Shown here: positions 1-9,125 of the stretch, in pieces
Position numbering within the stretch: the first letter of the stretch is position 1
How the letters are laid out: every line of letters starts with the position of its first letter
Assembly: GCA_026826555.1 (NCBI GenBank)
Contig: JAKSZT010005175.1
Location: 3,053,302-3,117,301 of the forward strand
Source of the DNA: Tolypeutes matacus
Taxonomy: Eukaryota > Chordata > Mammalia > Cingulata > Chlamyphoridae
Reading direction: 5' to 3'
DNA: 64,000 nt
Notes under the pieces: model-generated
What the model was told of the DNA's origin: nothing
Database searches by the model: none
Seen by the model: the letters and a program-made list of their open reading frames with translations, nothing else
Translations under genes and position numbers: made by a program

Positions 1-897
1 CTTCTTGACATACTCTCTTAATTGCTGTTTATCTGTGAATATTTTGAGCTCTCCATCATTTTTGAATGCCAATTTTGCTGGGTAGAGAATTCGTGGCTGG
101 AAGTTTTTTTCTTTTAGTGTTTTGACTATGTCATACCACTGTCTTCTTGCCTCCATGGTTTCAGCTGAGAAATCAGCACTTAATCTTATTGTGCTTCCCT
201 TGTATGTGATGGTTCTCTTTTCTCTTGCTGCCTTGAGTATTTTCTCTTTGTCTTGAGCATTGGACAGTTTGACAAGTATATGTCTTGGAGTTGGCCTGTT
301 GGGATTTATACTATTTGGGGTGCGCTGTGCTTCCTGGATCTGCACATCCATCTCTCTCAATAGAGTTGGGAAGTTTTCAGCCATAACTTCCTTCAACACT
401 CCTTCTGTTCCCTTTCCCTTCTCTTCTCCTTCTGGGATGCCCATAATGCGTATGTGTGTGCGTCTTGCATTATCGGTTAATTCCCTGAGACCATACTGGA
501 TTTTTTCTATCTTTTTGTCTATGTTTTCTACAATCTCTTTGATTTCAACTGTATTGTCTTCCATATCACTAATTCTTTCCTCTGCCTGTTCAATTCTGCT
601 GCCATGCGAGTCCAGCGTCTTTTTCATTTCTTGACTTGTGTCTTTGTTCGCCATCATATCCATTACGTTTTTAGGTGTGTTAGTTATTTTTTCAGTATGT
701 TCTCCCAGTGTCTTCTTTATATCCTTAATCTCTTCCTTCAGTTCTTTAAGTTGGTCCATGATATTTGTTTGGATAGCTTTGATTAGTTGTTCGATGTACT
801 GCATTGCTTCCTGGTTTTTATTTTGTGCACTGGACTGGTCCATGTTTTCCAGTTTTTCAGAGTCATTTGTATTTTTCTGTTGCCCTCTGGTCATCAT
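1..897 (-). CDS. L1 ORF1 protein, open to the window edge (C-terminus missing)
   Basis: Reading the minus strand from the paired ATG at 897-892, I find 299 sense codons and no stop before base 1. L1 ORF1p is the RNA-binding, trimeric chaperone that coats L1 RNA in cytoplasmic particles. Residues about 20-140 are rich in K, E, Q and L with heptad-like spacing, as in its coiled coil. An RRM-like start (THIRIMGIPEGEE) lies near residue 147. A C-terminal-domain motif (TPRHILVK) lies near 204 and RLSADFSAETMEARRQW near 238. In the decayed copy at 54,505-55,500 the stop lies about 29 codons past the point matching base 1, so the full protein should be near 328 residues, close to the 338 of human ORF1p. 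The internal Met at codon 2 is an alternative start. Intactness beyond the window is unknown. Confidence 0.9.
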   Translation of the reverse strand, partial: MMTRGQQKNTNDSEKLENMDQSSAQNKNQEAMQYIEQLIKAIQTNIMDQLKELKEEIKDIKKTLGEHTEKITNTPKNVMDMMANKDTSQEMKKTLDSHGSRIEQAEERISDMEDNTVEIKEIVENIDKKIEKIQYGLRELTDNARRTHIRIMGIPEGEEKGKGTEGVLKEVMAENFPTLLREMDVQIQEAQRTPNSINPNRPTPRHILVKLSNAQDKEKILKAAREKRTITYKGSTIRLSADFSAETMEARRQWYDIVKTLKEKNFQPRILYPAKLAFKNDGELKIFTDKQQLREYVKK

Positions 898-2382
898 ATT
901 ATCTTGATGGGTTTGTTCAGTTGATTAGGTTTTCTCTATGCTCTAGAATTTTATTTAGCTGTTGGTTCTGCGTGTGAGTTAAGTTTTCTCTTTGGCAGTT
1001 TTTCTTCTTATTTTATTTCCTTACTTCTTTCTATGATCCCTTGAAGGCAAAAGGTTAGGGCCAGAGGAATCAAAAGATGTAAGGAAGGCAGAAGGATAAT
1101 AGAAATGTTGATAAAAGTTAGAAGAGGGGCAAAATGAGATTCAATGAGATGAATATTTAACTTGTGTAGGCAGTGTAGAGTACTAGGAAAAAATATGGAG
1201 TTCCTATAATGGACTGGGAAAACAAATGGAGGAATATATATATATAATGATTTAGAAGGCTAGAATTATGAGGAGGTAGAGAAATAGTAGAGAAAGGTCT
1301 GAAAGGAAAAAGTTAATACTAATAAAAAATAAAAAAATAAAAAAATAAAAAAAAAAAAAGAAGGAAACAAGGGGGGTCAATGATACCCCTAGGGTCCAAG
1401 TGGATCCTTCCTGCCTACTTGTGTTTATCAATGAATTTCCCCACAGGGTTCTATATGCAGGTCCTGAAGCAGCTTTTAGCTATTAAACTAAATTAAAAAG
1501 AATTTATTTTTCAATTGTTGAGGTGACCTTACTTTTTTTTTTTTTTTTTTTTTTTTAGCCAAATGCAGGACCCAAAATAATTCCTCCTCTAGACCAACCC
1601 CCTTACGGAAGGGACCCTAGCTGGGCCCGTAGAAATTAATCAAGCACGTCCCACTTTCCGGACTGCCCAGGTTAGCTGAAACTCTGATGTTAGTCAGTGA
1701 GGATGCTAAAGAGGGCAGATTCCGCCCCTTCTGGCGCCGAGCTCCAGCGTCACCGGGCTGCTAGTAAATCAGTTTGAGTGCAGATTCGCGTCTGCTCTCA
1801 GCCTGGTGCTGCTTCAGGTCGGCTTATCTGCTCCCCAAAGCTATGGGGCGGTGCAGGCAGCCAGATCGATGTCTAAAAATATAAAATACCCTTCCCTGTC
1901 TTCCAACTGAGCCCTCCCTTCTTTGGGAAGTGTCCCTTCCTCCTGGCTCCGCAGCGGCCCGGGTCTTATCCCTGGGTGGCTAGGGAGATCAGCTCCGTTC
2001 CCCGCCCAAAATCCCCTCTCCGGTTCACCGGGTGCTGACTAGCTTTTTGCTCTGCTCACACAAGGTCCAAGGGGCGCCAGGCAGCCAGCTCCCCAGAAAA
2101 TACAACTTTTTCGCCCCGCCCGCGGCTCCAAATGGCCGTTTTATTATTAATTTCCGTAACCACGGGGCTCAGCCGCCTGTGCCAACCCCCACCGGCAGCC
2201 TCAAAACTCACGAATCTCCACCGTTCGGTCCACGCCGCCGATCCGCGCAGATAGATGTCCCAAGCCTCTCACTCCACGCGTGCACAGCACAGACCCCCGG
2301 GCAGGACCCCGTCCACAATCCGCCTTGCTCTGGGAGCTTGCAGTGTGCGCCCTCCTACACCAACGCCATCTTGCCCCTCCAC
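898..2382 (-). promoter_or_regulatory. L1 5'UTR with internal promoter (CpG-rich)
   Basis: L1 5'UTRs carry an internal RNA polymerase II promoter. Here the first 760 bases or so of the element are GC- and CpG-rich, with Sp1-like GC tracts around 1,845 and 2,115. The part nearer ORF1 is A/T-rich with homopolymer runs (T run at 1,532-1,556, A-rich run at 1,321-1,360, plus strand). The same order of blocks occurs in the older copy at 55,501-57,090, so the boundaries are supported by comparison. No splice or antisense-promoter claim is made. Confidence 0.75.
2364..2373 (-). promoter_or_regulatory. YY1-like site at the L1 5' end
   Basis: The sense strand reads CAAGATGGCG about ten bases from the inferred first base of the element. 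In human L1 a YY1 site with the same core (AAGATGGC) sits at the same place and fixes the transcription start. The older L1 at 57,090 has AAGAAGGC here (core broken), while the still older one near 59,110 keeps AAGATGGC. Confidence 0.6.
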
Positions 2383-5090
2383 TTTTATCATTCTTGACAA
2401 AATTTAGAATGGCCTGTAACCATCATTGCAAAATCATGAAGAACAATTCCAAGGTCCTATATTCCATCTACTCTATTCTTCCTTCCCCCTCCCCTTTGGT
2501 AATCACTAAGTTTCAGTTTTGAAGAATAAGTTTCATAGTTAGATGCAATAATATTGAGGACTTGACAGATTGATCTGTTTTCTTTTATTAGGCACTACTT
2601 ATATTTTTAAGAGATTCTTGGCTCCCAAATGAGAACACAGCAGAACTCCCCAGCATGGGGAGTTTAACATTTTCTTGTTTATTGTGTGGGTATTCCCCAC
2701 TGAGATAACACACTATGACAGGAAGGACTCTTTCATATTCTAATGAAGCATGCTCCAGGTTTGCCTTATCCCACACATCCCCTCACCCCCAAAGCCATGT
2801 ACCGGTAACTTTCCCTTGCCATATTTGCCAAAAGAACATTCCCACAATTGTGGTTTTAACCACAGACCTACTAATCTCCAGAGTTGACCAGTTCCATCCT
2901 TCAGCCATCTCCCCAGTTCCATAGATAGTCCAACCTAAGCCCCCAATCTACTCCCCCTCACACTCCAGCACCATCAAACCCACATAAAACTGCACTGCAA
3001 TCTCTCCCATCCACTTACCAACCACTCCCTTCCACCTTATCCTAGATTTTGTCCATATTGAGCATTGGCTCACCACAGTCTACTTCATTAAAGTCTCCTG
3101 ACCCTAACCCTATAGGTCTGCTCAATTTATTTAAATCATATCAGTGATGTCATGTAATATTTGTCCTTCAATGACTTGCTTACTTCACTCACATAAGTTC
3201 TTCAAGATTCATCCATGTTGTCCTGTGTGTGTTAATACAGCATTCCTTCTTACAAGTAATATTTCATTGTATGTATATACCACTATTCACTTATCCATTC
3301 ATTGGTTGATGGACACTTGGGTTGCTCCCAACTTTGAGTAATAGTGAATAATACAACTATGAACATTGGTGTGCAAATATCTGTTCATGTCCCTGCTTTC
3401 AAATCTTCTAGGTATATACCCAGAATTGGGATTGGTGGATCATATGGCCATTCTGTAGTTAGCTACCTGAGAAACCATCAAACTGTCCTCTGCAATGGCT
3501 GCACCATTCTACATTCCAACCAGCTGTGGATGAAGGTTCCCTTTCCTCCACATCCTCTCCAAAACTTGTAGTTCTTTGTTTTATTTAATAGCTACCAGTT
3601 CAATAGGTGTAAGATGATAAACTTTCTAGTTTTGACTGGCATTTCCCTAATAGCTAGTGATCTTGAACATATTTTCACATGCTATTCTTCCATTTTTATT
3701 TATTCTATAGAGAAGTGTCTATTTAAATCTCTTGATCATTTTTTTTTAAATGGATTGATTGTCTTTTTCAAATTTTTGAGATGTAGGATTTCTTTATATA
3801 TGCTGGATATTAGGTCCATATTGTATAAATATTTAATAAATATTTTCTCCCATCCTGTAGGTTTCCATTGCACTTTCTTGACAAACTCTTTTAAAATGCA
3901 AAAGTTTTTAATTTTGAGGAAGTCCAACTTATCTATTTTATCTTCCATTGCTCATGCTTTGTGTGCAAAGTTTATGAAACCATTTTCTACTACAAGATCT
4001 CACAGATGCCTCTGTACATTACCTTCTGGGAACTTTATGGCCTTCACTCATATATTTAGGTCTTCGATCCATTTTGAGTTAATTTTTGTATTGGGAGTGA
4101 GATGCTGATCCACCCTCATTCTTTTGTATATTGTATTAGTTAGCCAAAGAAGTGCTGATGCAAAATACCCCAAATCGGTTGATTTTTACAAAAGGCATTT
4201 ACTTATTGTAGAAACTTATAGTTATCAGGCCATAATGCATGTTATTTCCCTCACCAAAGTCTGTTACCACATATTGGAGCAAGATGGCTGCCAACATCTG
4301 CAATGTTTCGGCTTCCTGGGTTCCTCTCTTCTCAGGGCGCATTTCTCTCTGGGCTCAGCTGTTCTGCTTTTTCCATAAGGCCAGCTGTAGACTATCAGAT
4401 TAACAGCTCCTCTCTCTTCCCAGGGTCTGTGCCATGCCTAATGGAGCCTTCCCTCTATTCCTCTGTGTCCTTTCTTCTTTGGAGTCTCCAGCATCCAAAC
4501 CTCTAAACTTCCTTCTCTGTGGTGTGATTTCTCTAAGTCCTCACCCACCAAGGGAGAGAGGACTCAACATCCTACTGATGTGGCCCAATCAAAGTCTCAA
4601 TCATTATATAATCAAGTAAAAGTGGAACCTCTGAATCCAATATAATCTAATATGACCTGTGGGACAGATAAGTTACAACATAATCCAATATCTATTTTTG
4701 GAATTCATAAACAATATCAAACTCCTACAGATATGGATACCCAGTTCTCCAATCAGCATTCGTTGAAGAGGACCTTCTGTCCCAGTTGAGTGAGCTTGGT
4801 GGCCTTGACAAATATCAGTTGATGGCATATCAAGGGTCTATTTCAGAACTTTAAATTCTGTTCCATTTGTCAGTATGTCTATACTTGTGCCAATACCATG
4901 AAGTTTTTACCACTGTACCTTTGTATTATGTTTTAATATCAGGTAGCATGATTCTTCCAATTTCATTTTTCTTTTTCAATATGTTATTGGCTATTCAGGG
5001 ACCATTGACCTTCTGAATAAATTTCATGATTAGCTTTACCAATTCATTAAGAAAACACTCTTTTTGTTTTTATTGGTATGCATTAAATCA
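2383..5090 (-). mobile_element. Old L1 fragment: 3'UTR and 3' part of ORF2
   Basis: 2,383-3,130 matches the L1 3'UTR found at about 49,830-50,557, and 3,130-4,131 plus 4,730-5,090 match antisense ORF2 at 50,560-51,990. Typical antisense ORF2 phrases are easy to follow (a 'ttcatccatgttgt' stretch near 3,210, 'cattggttgatggacacttggg' type sequence near 3,300). Every frame has stops. A solo LTR (4,132-4,729) interrupts it, and the young L1 adjoins its left end, so it is the oldest of the three layers. Confidence 0.85.
4132..4729 (-). mobile_element. MaLR-type solo LTR nested in the old L1
   Basis: One of four full copies of a roughly 600-base LTR in this window. Read on its sense (minus) strand it starts TGTAGGAGTTTGA and ends CTAACTAATACA, so it has the 5'-TG...CA-3' ends of an LTR. 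The 'gactaataca' ending and the AATAAA-containing 3' part of its sister copies recall mammalian MaLR (THE1/MLT/MST) LTRs. The host L1 sequence is cleanly split. Five bases are duplicated imperfectly (TATAT at 4,127 and GATAT at 4,730). I infer a xenarthran-specific MaLR subfamily; a consensus search would settle the name. Confidence 0.75.
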
Positions 5091-6023
5091 TAGAAATTTT
5101 CAGTTCCTTAAATATTTTAAATATTTATGAAGAAAAAAATGAGGTTGACAAATTTCTAGAGAGATAATGCTCAAAACGATTTCCACCTTTTGCTCATGGT
5201 ATTTTTCTCAAAGTTATAAGGCTTTAGTTTACACCAAATAAATGGGGATATTATTAGAAACATATTTATAACCAAATATATTTCTGTATTACCTAAGTTA
5301 TGCTAGAATTTGTGGAAATATGTGGTATATAGAAAGAATATACATATAATGGAAATACAATTATATGGAAGAAATTTGATTTTAGATGATCAAGTTAAAA
5401 AAACAATGATTCTAATGCAAATTTGTGGTCTATAATATTAGTATACCCCAATAAAATAACCTAAGGTTTTAATTTCTTAGCTTCATTTGTATTAAAAATA
5501 TTGGACACAAAATAACAGTAACTGATGTATTAAAATTTTCACAATTTATTACACAAGTGCCAATTGTGTTTTTCTGAAATTAATTGCAAATAAGAGTATT
5601 TTTATAATACTGTTCTCTGGATTCGACCAATCCTTGAAGAATCATAGAACAAACACTTAATGATTATACTCTGGATAAGTTACTTAACTTCTGAGCATTT
5701 TTCTCCTCTAAAACATGTGTACAATATAATTTTTATCTATAAAATTAGTTAGTAAAAGGAAGTATTTATAAAAGTCCAGGTTCATTATAGTTGTGCAATA
5801 TATAGAGTCTTCTATTACATAATACCTAAAAGATATAATATACCTAATTTATATTTTCCAAAGTAAGCATTTTTTCAGTCATATTTTGCAAACTATTCTT
5901 TATTTTGAATTTCTAAGAGCAGCAAACTAATGTTTCAAAATACCAGATATTTCATAAACACCAAAACATTTTTTAACTAACTCATTTTAAGTATCACTTT
6001 TGATTTCTCAACAGTTGAATGCT
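5091..6023. other. AT-rich upstream flank of the OR8H-like pseudogene, with a MIR relic
   Basis: Mostly AT-rich DNA with no open frame worth noting. Bases about 5,620-5,790 look like a plus-strand MIR: 'ctggataagttacttaacttctgagcat' type core followed by a 'taaaat' tract, as in the MIR phrase about a decision to keep adding C/T-rich and then AAAATG sequence. No promoter could be recognised for the receptor. Confidence 0.45.
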
Positions 6024-6966
6024 ATGGGAAGTAGGAATAACCCAAATGTGTCTGACTTCATCCTTATGTGTTTAACAGACTCTGAAGAGATCCGACATGC
6101 CCTCTCTATGCTGTTTCTCCTAATATACCTGATTACTTTGCTGGGGAATGCAGGAATGATTCTGATTATTCACCTGGATCTCCAACTTCACACTCCCATG
6201 CATTTTTTCCTCAGTCATCTGTCATTCCTTGACTTTAGTTACTCAACAGTCATCACACTTAAAACTTTAGAGAATTCACTGACTTCCACCAAATATATTT
6301 CATTCACAGGCTGCTTCATCCGATGTACTTTTTTGGTTTCTTGGCCACTGAATGTTTCCTTCTCTCTTCAATGGCCTTTGACCGCTATGTAGCTAACTGC
6401 AATTCCCTTCACTACCAGGTTGTTATGTCCACAAGACTGTGCTGTGCCATCATCACTGGGTCCTATATGATTGGCTTTACTGACTCCTTGATCACTGTTC
6501 TTTGCATGAACAATTTGCATTTCTGCAAATCCAATGTAATCCATCACTTCTTCTGTGACTTAACCTCAATTTTAGCCCTGTCCTGTACTAACATTCATGA
6601 CACTGAAATCACGATATTCATTGTTGCTGGCTCCACCCTTATGGTATCTCTTATCACAGTCTCTGTGTCCTACATGTCCATTCTCTCTACTATCCTGAAA
6701 ACTAATTCTACCTAAGGAAAGAACAAAGCCTTCTCTATTTGTGCTTCTACCTCCTGGGTGTCACCATCTTTTATGGCACTACTATTTTTACTTATTTAAA
6801 ACCAAAGAAGCCCTACTCTTTGGGAAAGGATCAAGTGGCCTCTGTGTTTTATACTATGGTAATTACCATGTTGAATCCACTCATTTATTGTCTTAGGAAC
6901 AAAGAAGTGAAAAATGCTCTCATTAGAGTCTTGCAGAGGACAGATTGCTCCATGCATGTAAAATGA
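6024..6966 (+). pseudogene. OR8H: Olfactory receptor pseudogene, OR8H-like (class II)
   Basis: A single-exon, seven-helix odorant receptor gene that no longer encodes a full protein. The start [12 protein letters not shown] at 6,024 matches the OR8H N-terminus. TM1 ([14 protein letters not shown]), the [16 protein letters not shown] motif, [13 protein letters not shown] (normally YDRYVAICNPLHY), SYMIGF, the [12 protein letters not shown] loop, [12 protein letters not shown] and the TM7 motif [16 protein letters not shown] all follow in order. Three lesions are visible: a one-base loss near 6,320 (codons before [12 protein letters not shown]), a TAA at 6,713-6,715, and another one-base loss near 6,752 ahead of LLGVTIFYG. 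Total length, about 314 codons, is normal. Subfamily assignment is by recognition of the sequence; the exact human orthologue (H1, H2 or H3) cannot be given. Confidence 0.9.
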
Positions 6967-8406
6967 CAGTGAACATTCATGCACATCTTTTCTTTCATTC
7001 TTTGGGTATTTATTTGATTCTCCCTAAAATATATGGATCCTTTCATTTGTATTTCTGTTGAGCCACCTTTACTTGGCTAAACATGATCTTGCATATGTCC
7101 AGGAATGTTTTTAGAAATACATTTTGAAATTGTAAATCATGATATGTGTTAAAGCTGTCATCAACATATATGTGTTTTTTAAGAGCAAGTAATGTGTGGA
7201 TAATAAAATGTAATGTCATCTTTATATTATATTACATAAATCCCCATACAAGTTCCAATTTCATAGAATTTTATTATTAGGAATTGCTTTATTTTGGCAA
7301 AATGATAGTTTACAAACCTTATCCATTTAATATAGAGAGAAGAAATAGAGCAGTGGTAAAGCATTCGTATTTTAAAATTAGGCATTCTCAGGTTTAGATT
7401 TTAGATCTCCTATAATTTTTGCTATATGAGTCCTAATAAATCACTGTTATATTAAGTCTCAATTTCCTCAAAATATTAGATAAATGATAATTCCAGGTTC
7501 ATGTAGTTATTGTAAAGATATCAGATGTGGCATATAAAGAATTTGATGCAGTAAAATAAATGTTGGCCATTATCATAAGAAAAATTACATTTTCACAATA
7601 TTTTGAATATACAATGGTTTTTTAATGATTATTATTCACTGGTGTTTATAAATCACTTTTGGTTAAAACTTTTAATAAATGCAGAAATCTTTAAAAGTGA
7701 AAAACTCACTGTTTCTATCATTTGGGCCTAGGGCTAAGTAAAATATTGTGAGATCATTAAGTTATAGAGAACATAGTATATATTAACCATGAAAAGAATT
7801 TGGAAATAGTGAAAAATATTATATGAAATAGAAATGCCCTAATGATTAACAGCAGTGTTGTGTGTGCTTTCCTAGATTTTTCATTATTTGTGTGTATGCA
7901 TGTATTGCATATATAAACAAATTTTGTTTATTTCTAATAATCTTCTGTAGCTGTCTCTTTCCATTTATCAGTACACTCTTTGGTAATTCCTTTGTCATTT
8001 AAACAGGTCAGTTGGCTGTGTTCTTGGTAAATAAGAAAAATAAAGACACTCCTGCAAAGCTTTGGGCCCTGAAATGTTGTAAACTTGCCAGAACAATCTG
8101 AATTCAATAATATTTGTTTGGGGTCTAATTGCTAAAATTTAAAAACCTACATTTCTGTGACTTGGAAATAAGATACATAAAGCACTTGTTCAGAATTCTA
8201 TGTATATCATAGAATCATTCCCTTTATCCTGAGCTCAATTTTTTTCAAGTTCCTTGAAAATAAACCAATTCTTGAGTTAAAGCTTGCCCCATTTATTTTG
8301 AAATCTTCAATAAAATGTACAAAAATGCTGTAAAGCTAAGAATTTTCAAGGAATTAATATTTTCTTGCATGTCAAATTTTAATTAGAGTAATAAAGTTTC
8401 ATTTTT
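6967..8406. other. AT-rich intergenic DNA with one MIR (about 7,345-7,580, plus)
   Basis: The MIR runs through most of its length: 'agcagtggtaaagca' head, 'atgagtcctaataaatcactgttatatt', 'tctcaatttcctcaaaat', 'tgtaaagatatcagat' and an 'aataaatgttggccattatcat' tail, all in the expected order for a plus-strand MIR. The rest of the stretch shows no gene, RNA gene or repeat I can name. Confidence 0.6.
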
Positions 8407-8619
8407 AAAGAAAATATCCTCGGGAAGCGGCTGTGGCTCAATCAGTAGGGCTCCCGTCTACCATATGGGGGGCCCCGGGTTCGGTTCCCGGGGCCTCCTG
8501 GTGAAGGCAAGCCCGCCCACATGGCGTGGTTAGCTGACCCAGCGAGCACAAGCAGCAAGGGGGGGATAAATGAATAAATAAATAAAATCTTTAAAAAAAA
8601 AAAAAAAGAAAATATCCTC
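8407..8619 (+). mobile_element. DAS-like tRNA-derived SINE with 15-bp target duplication
   Basis: The SINE body is 8,422-8,604, flanked by the direct repeat AAAGAAAATATCCTC (8,407-8,421 and 8,605-8,619). The head GGGAAGCGGCTGTGGCTCAA holds a Pol III A box and GGTTCGGTTCC (8,478-8,488) the B box. After the tRNA part come a 'gaaggcaagcccgcccacatggcg' type body, an ATAAATGAATAAATAAATAAA stretch and an A tail. The architecture fits the tRNA-derived DAS SINEs known from armadillos. The clear target duplication and intact boxes suggest a fairly young copy. Confidence 0.88.
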
Positions 8620-8649
8620 TACATTATCTGAAAATGCAATTTTATTTGT

Positions 8650-8835
8650 CTCAGCTTGCGGTGGTTATAAGCTGTAAAGGGAAAAAAAAAACTTGGCACA
8701 TTTGAGTTCTGATGTCAGATAGAAGGCAGAATTTGCAATTGACTAACTTGGATTTTTAGCTGCGTGGATTTCCAAGCTAAAGATAGAAAGTACAGCCTGA
8801 TTATTCATTGAAGCATTTAGTAAAATGCGAGAAGA
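8650..8835 (+). mobile_element. MaLR internal fragment
   Basis: About 150 bases here (from 'tttgagttctgatgtcaga' to 'gagaagaaaaagaattgg') match 39,630-39,780, which lies in the internal part of the MaLR element at 39,203-40,501. No LTR is visible next to this piece. Confidence 0.7.
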
Positions 8836-8854
8836 AAAAGAATTGGATATTATT

Positions 8855-9017
8855 CACTATTTTTTTGTAAAGAATTTTCTTTTTTCTTAATCCCTATTGG
8901 ATTTTCTTCAAGTTCACTAATTTTTTTTTCATCAGCTATATCGACTCTGATGATGATCCTGTTGATGAAATTTTGTTTCTTATATTGCTTCTGCTGCTGC
9001 TTTTTCTCCTTCTTCTT

Positions 9018-9048
<31 letters not shown>

Positions 9049-9125
9049 TTATTATTATTATTCCTCCTTCCCCTTCTTCTTATTCTACACTATTAATTTT
9101 GCTTCTTCTTCATCCTTTATTGTCT
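8855..9125 (-). mobile_element. HAL1/L1 ORF1-like antisense relic with simple repeats
   Basis: The stretch 'ccctattggattttcttcaagttcactaat' to 'gttgatgaaattttgtttctta' resembles antisense ORF1 of HAL1 or an old L1, and a related relic lies at 59,430-59,680. Bases 9,009-9,047 are a (CTT)n tract followed by (ATT)n at 9,048-9,061, a likely microsatellite grown inside the relic. Confidence 0.4.

Larger units (their letters stand above)
1..2382 (-). mobile_element. Young LINE-1, 5' part (5'UTR plus ORF1), cut by the window edge
   Basis: An L1 retrotransposon on the minus strand. Reading leftward it has a GC-rich 5'UTR (2,382 to 898) and then an uninterrupted ORF1 that leaves the window at base 1. 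A second, decayed L1 at 47,703-57,090 aligns with it from the 5' end through ORF1. The 5' end is placed near 2,382, where the sense strand begins GGAGGGGCAAGATGGCG, the usual style of an L1 start. It abuts the 3'UTR of an older L1 at 2,383. The target duplication cannot be seen because the 3' end lies outside. About 45 CpG sites survive in 1,621-2,382, against 9-10 in the matching stretch of the older copy, which points to recent insertion. Confidence 0.9.

Noticed and set aside
260..907. Plus-strand open frames of up to 124 codons at the left edge
   Set aside because: They are antisense to the intact L1 ORF1, and the same frames recur at 54,870-55,475 opposite the second L1 ORF1.
2032..2522. 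Plus-strand frames of 121 and 80 codons in GC-rich DNA, possible CpG-island gene
   Set aside because: The GC-rich DNA is the L1 5'UTR on the other strand; the frames look like chance openings in it.
8422..8604. Possible functional tRNA gene, from A and B boxes
   Set aside because: The sequence continues into a SINE body and A tail, is bracketed by a target duplication, and does not fold as a complete tRNA.
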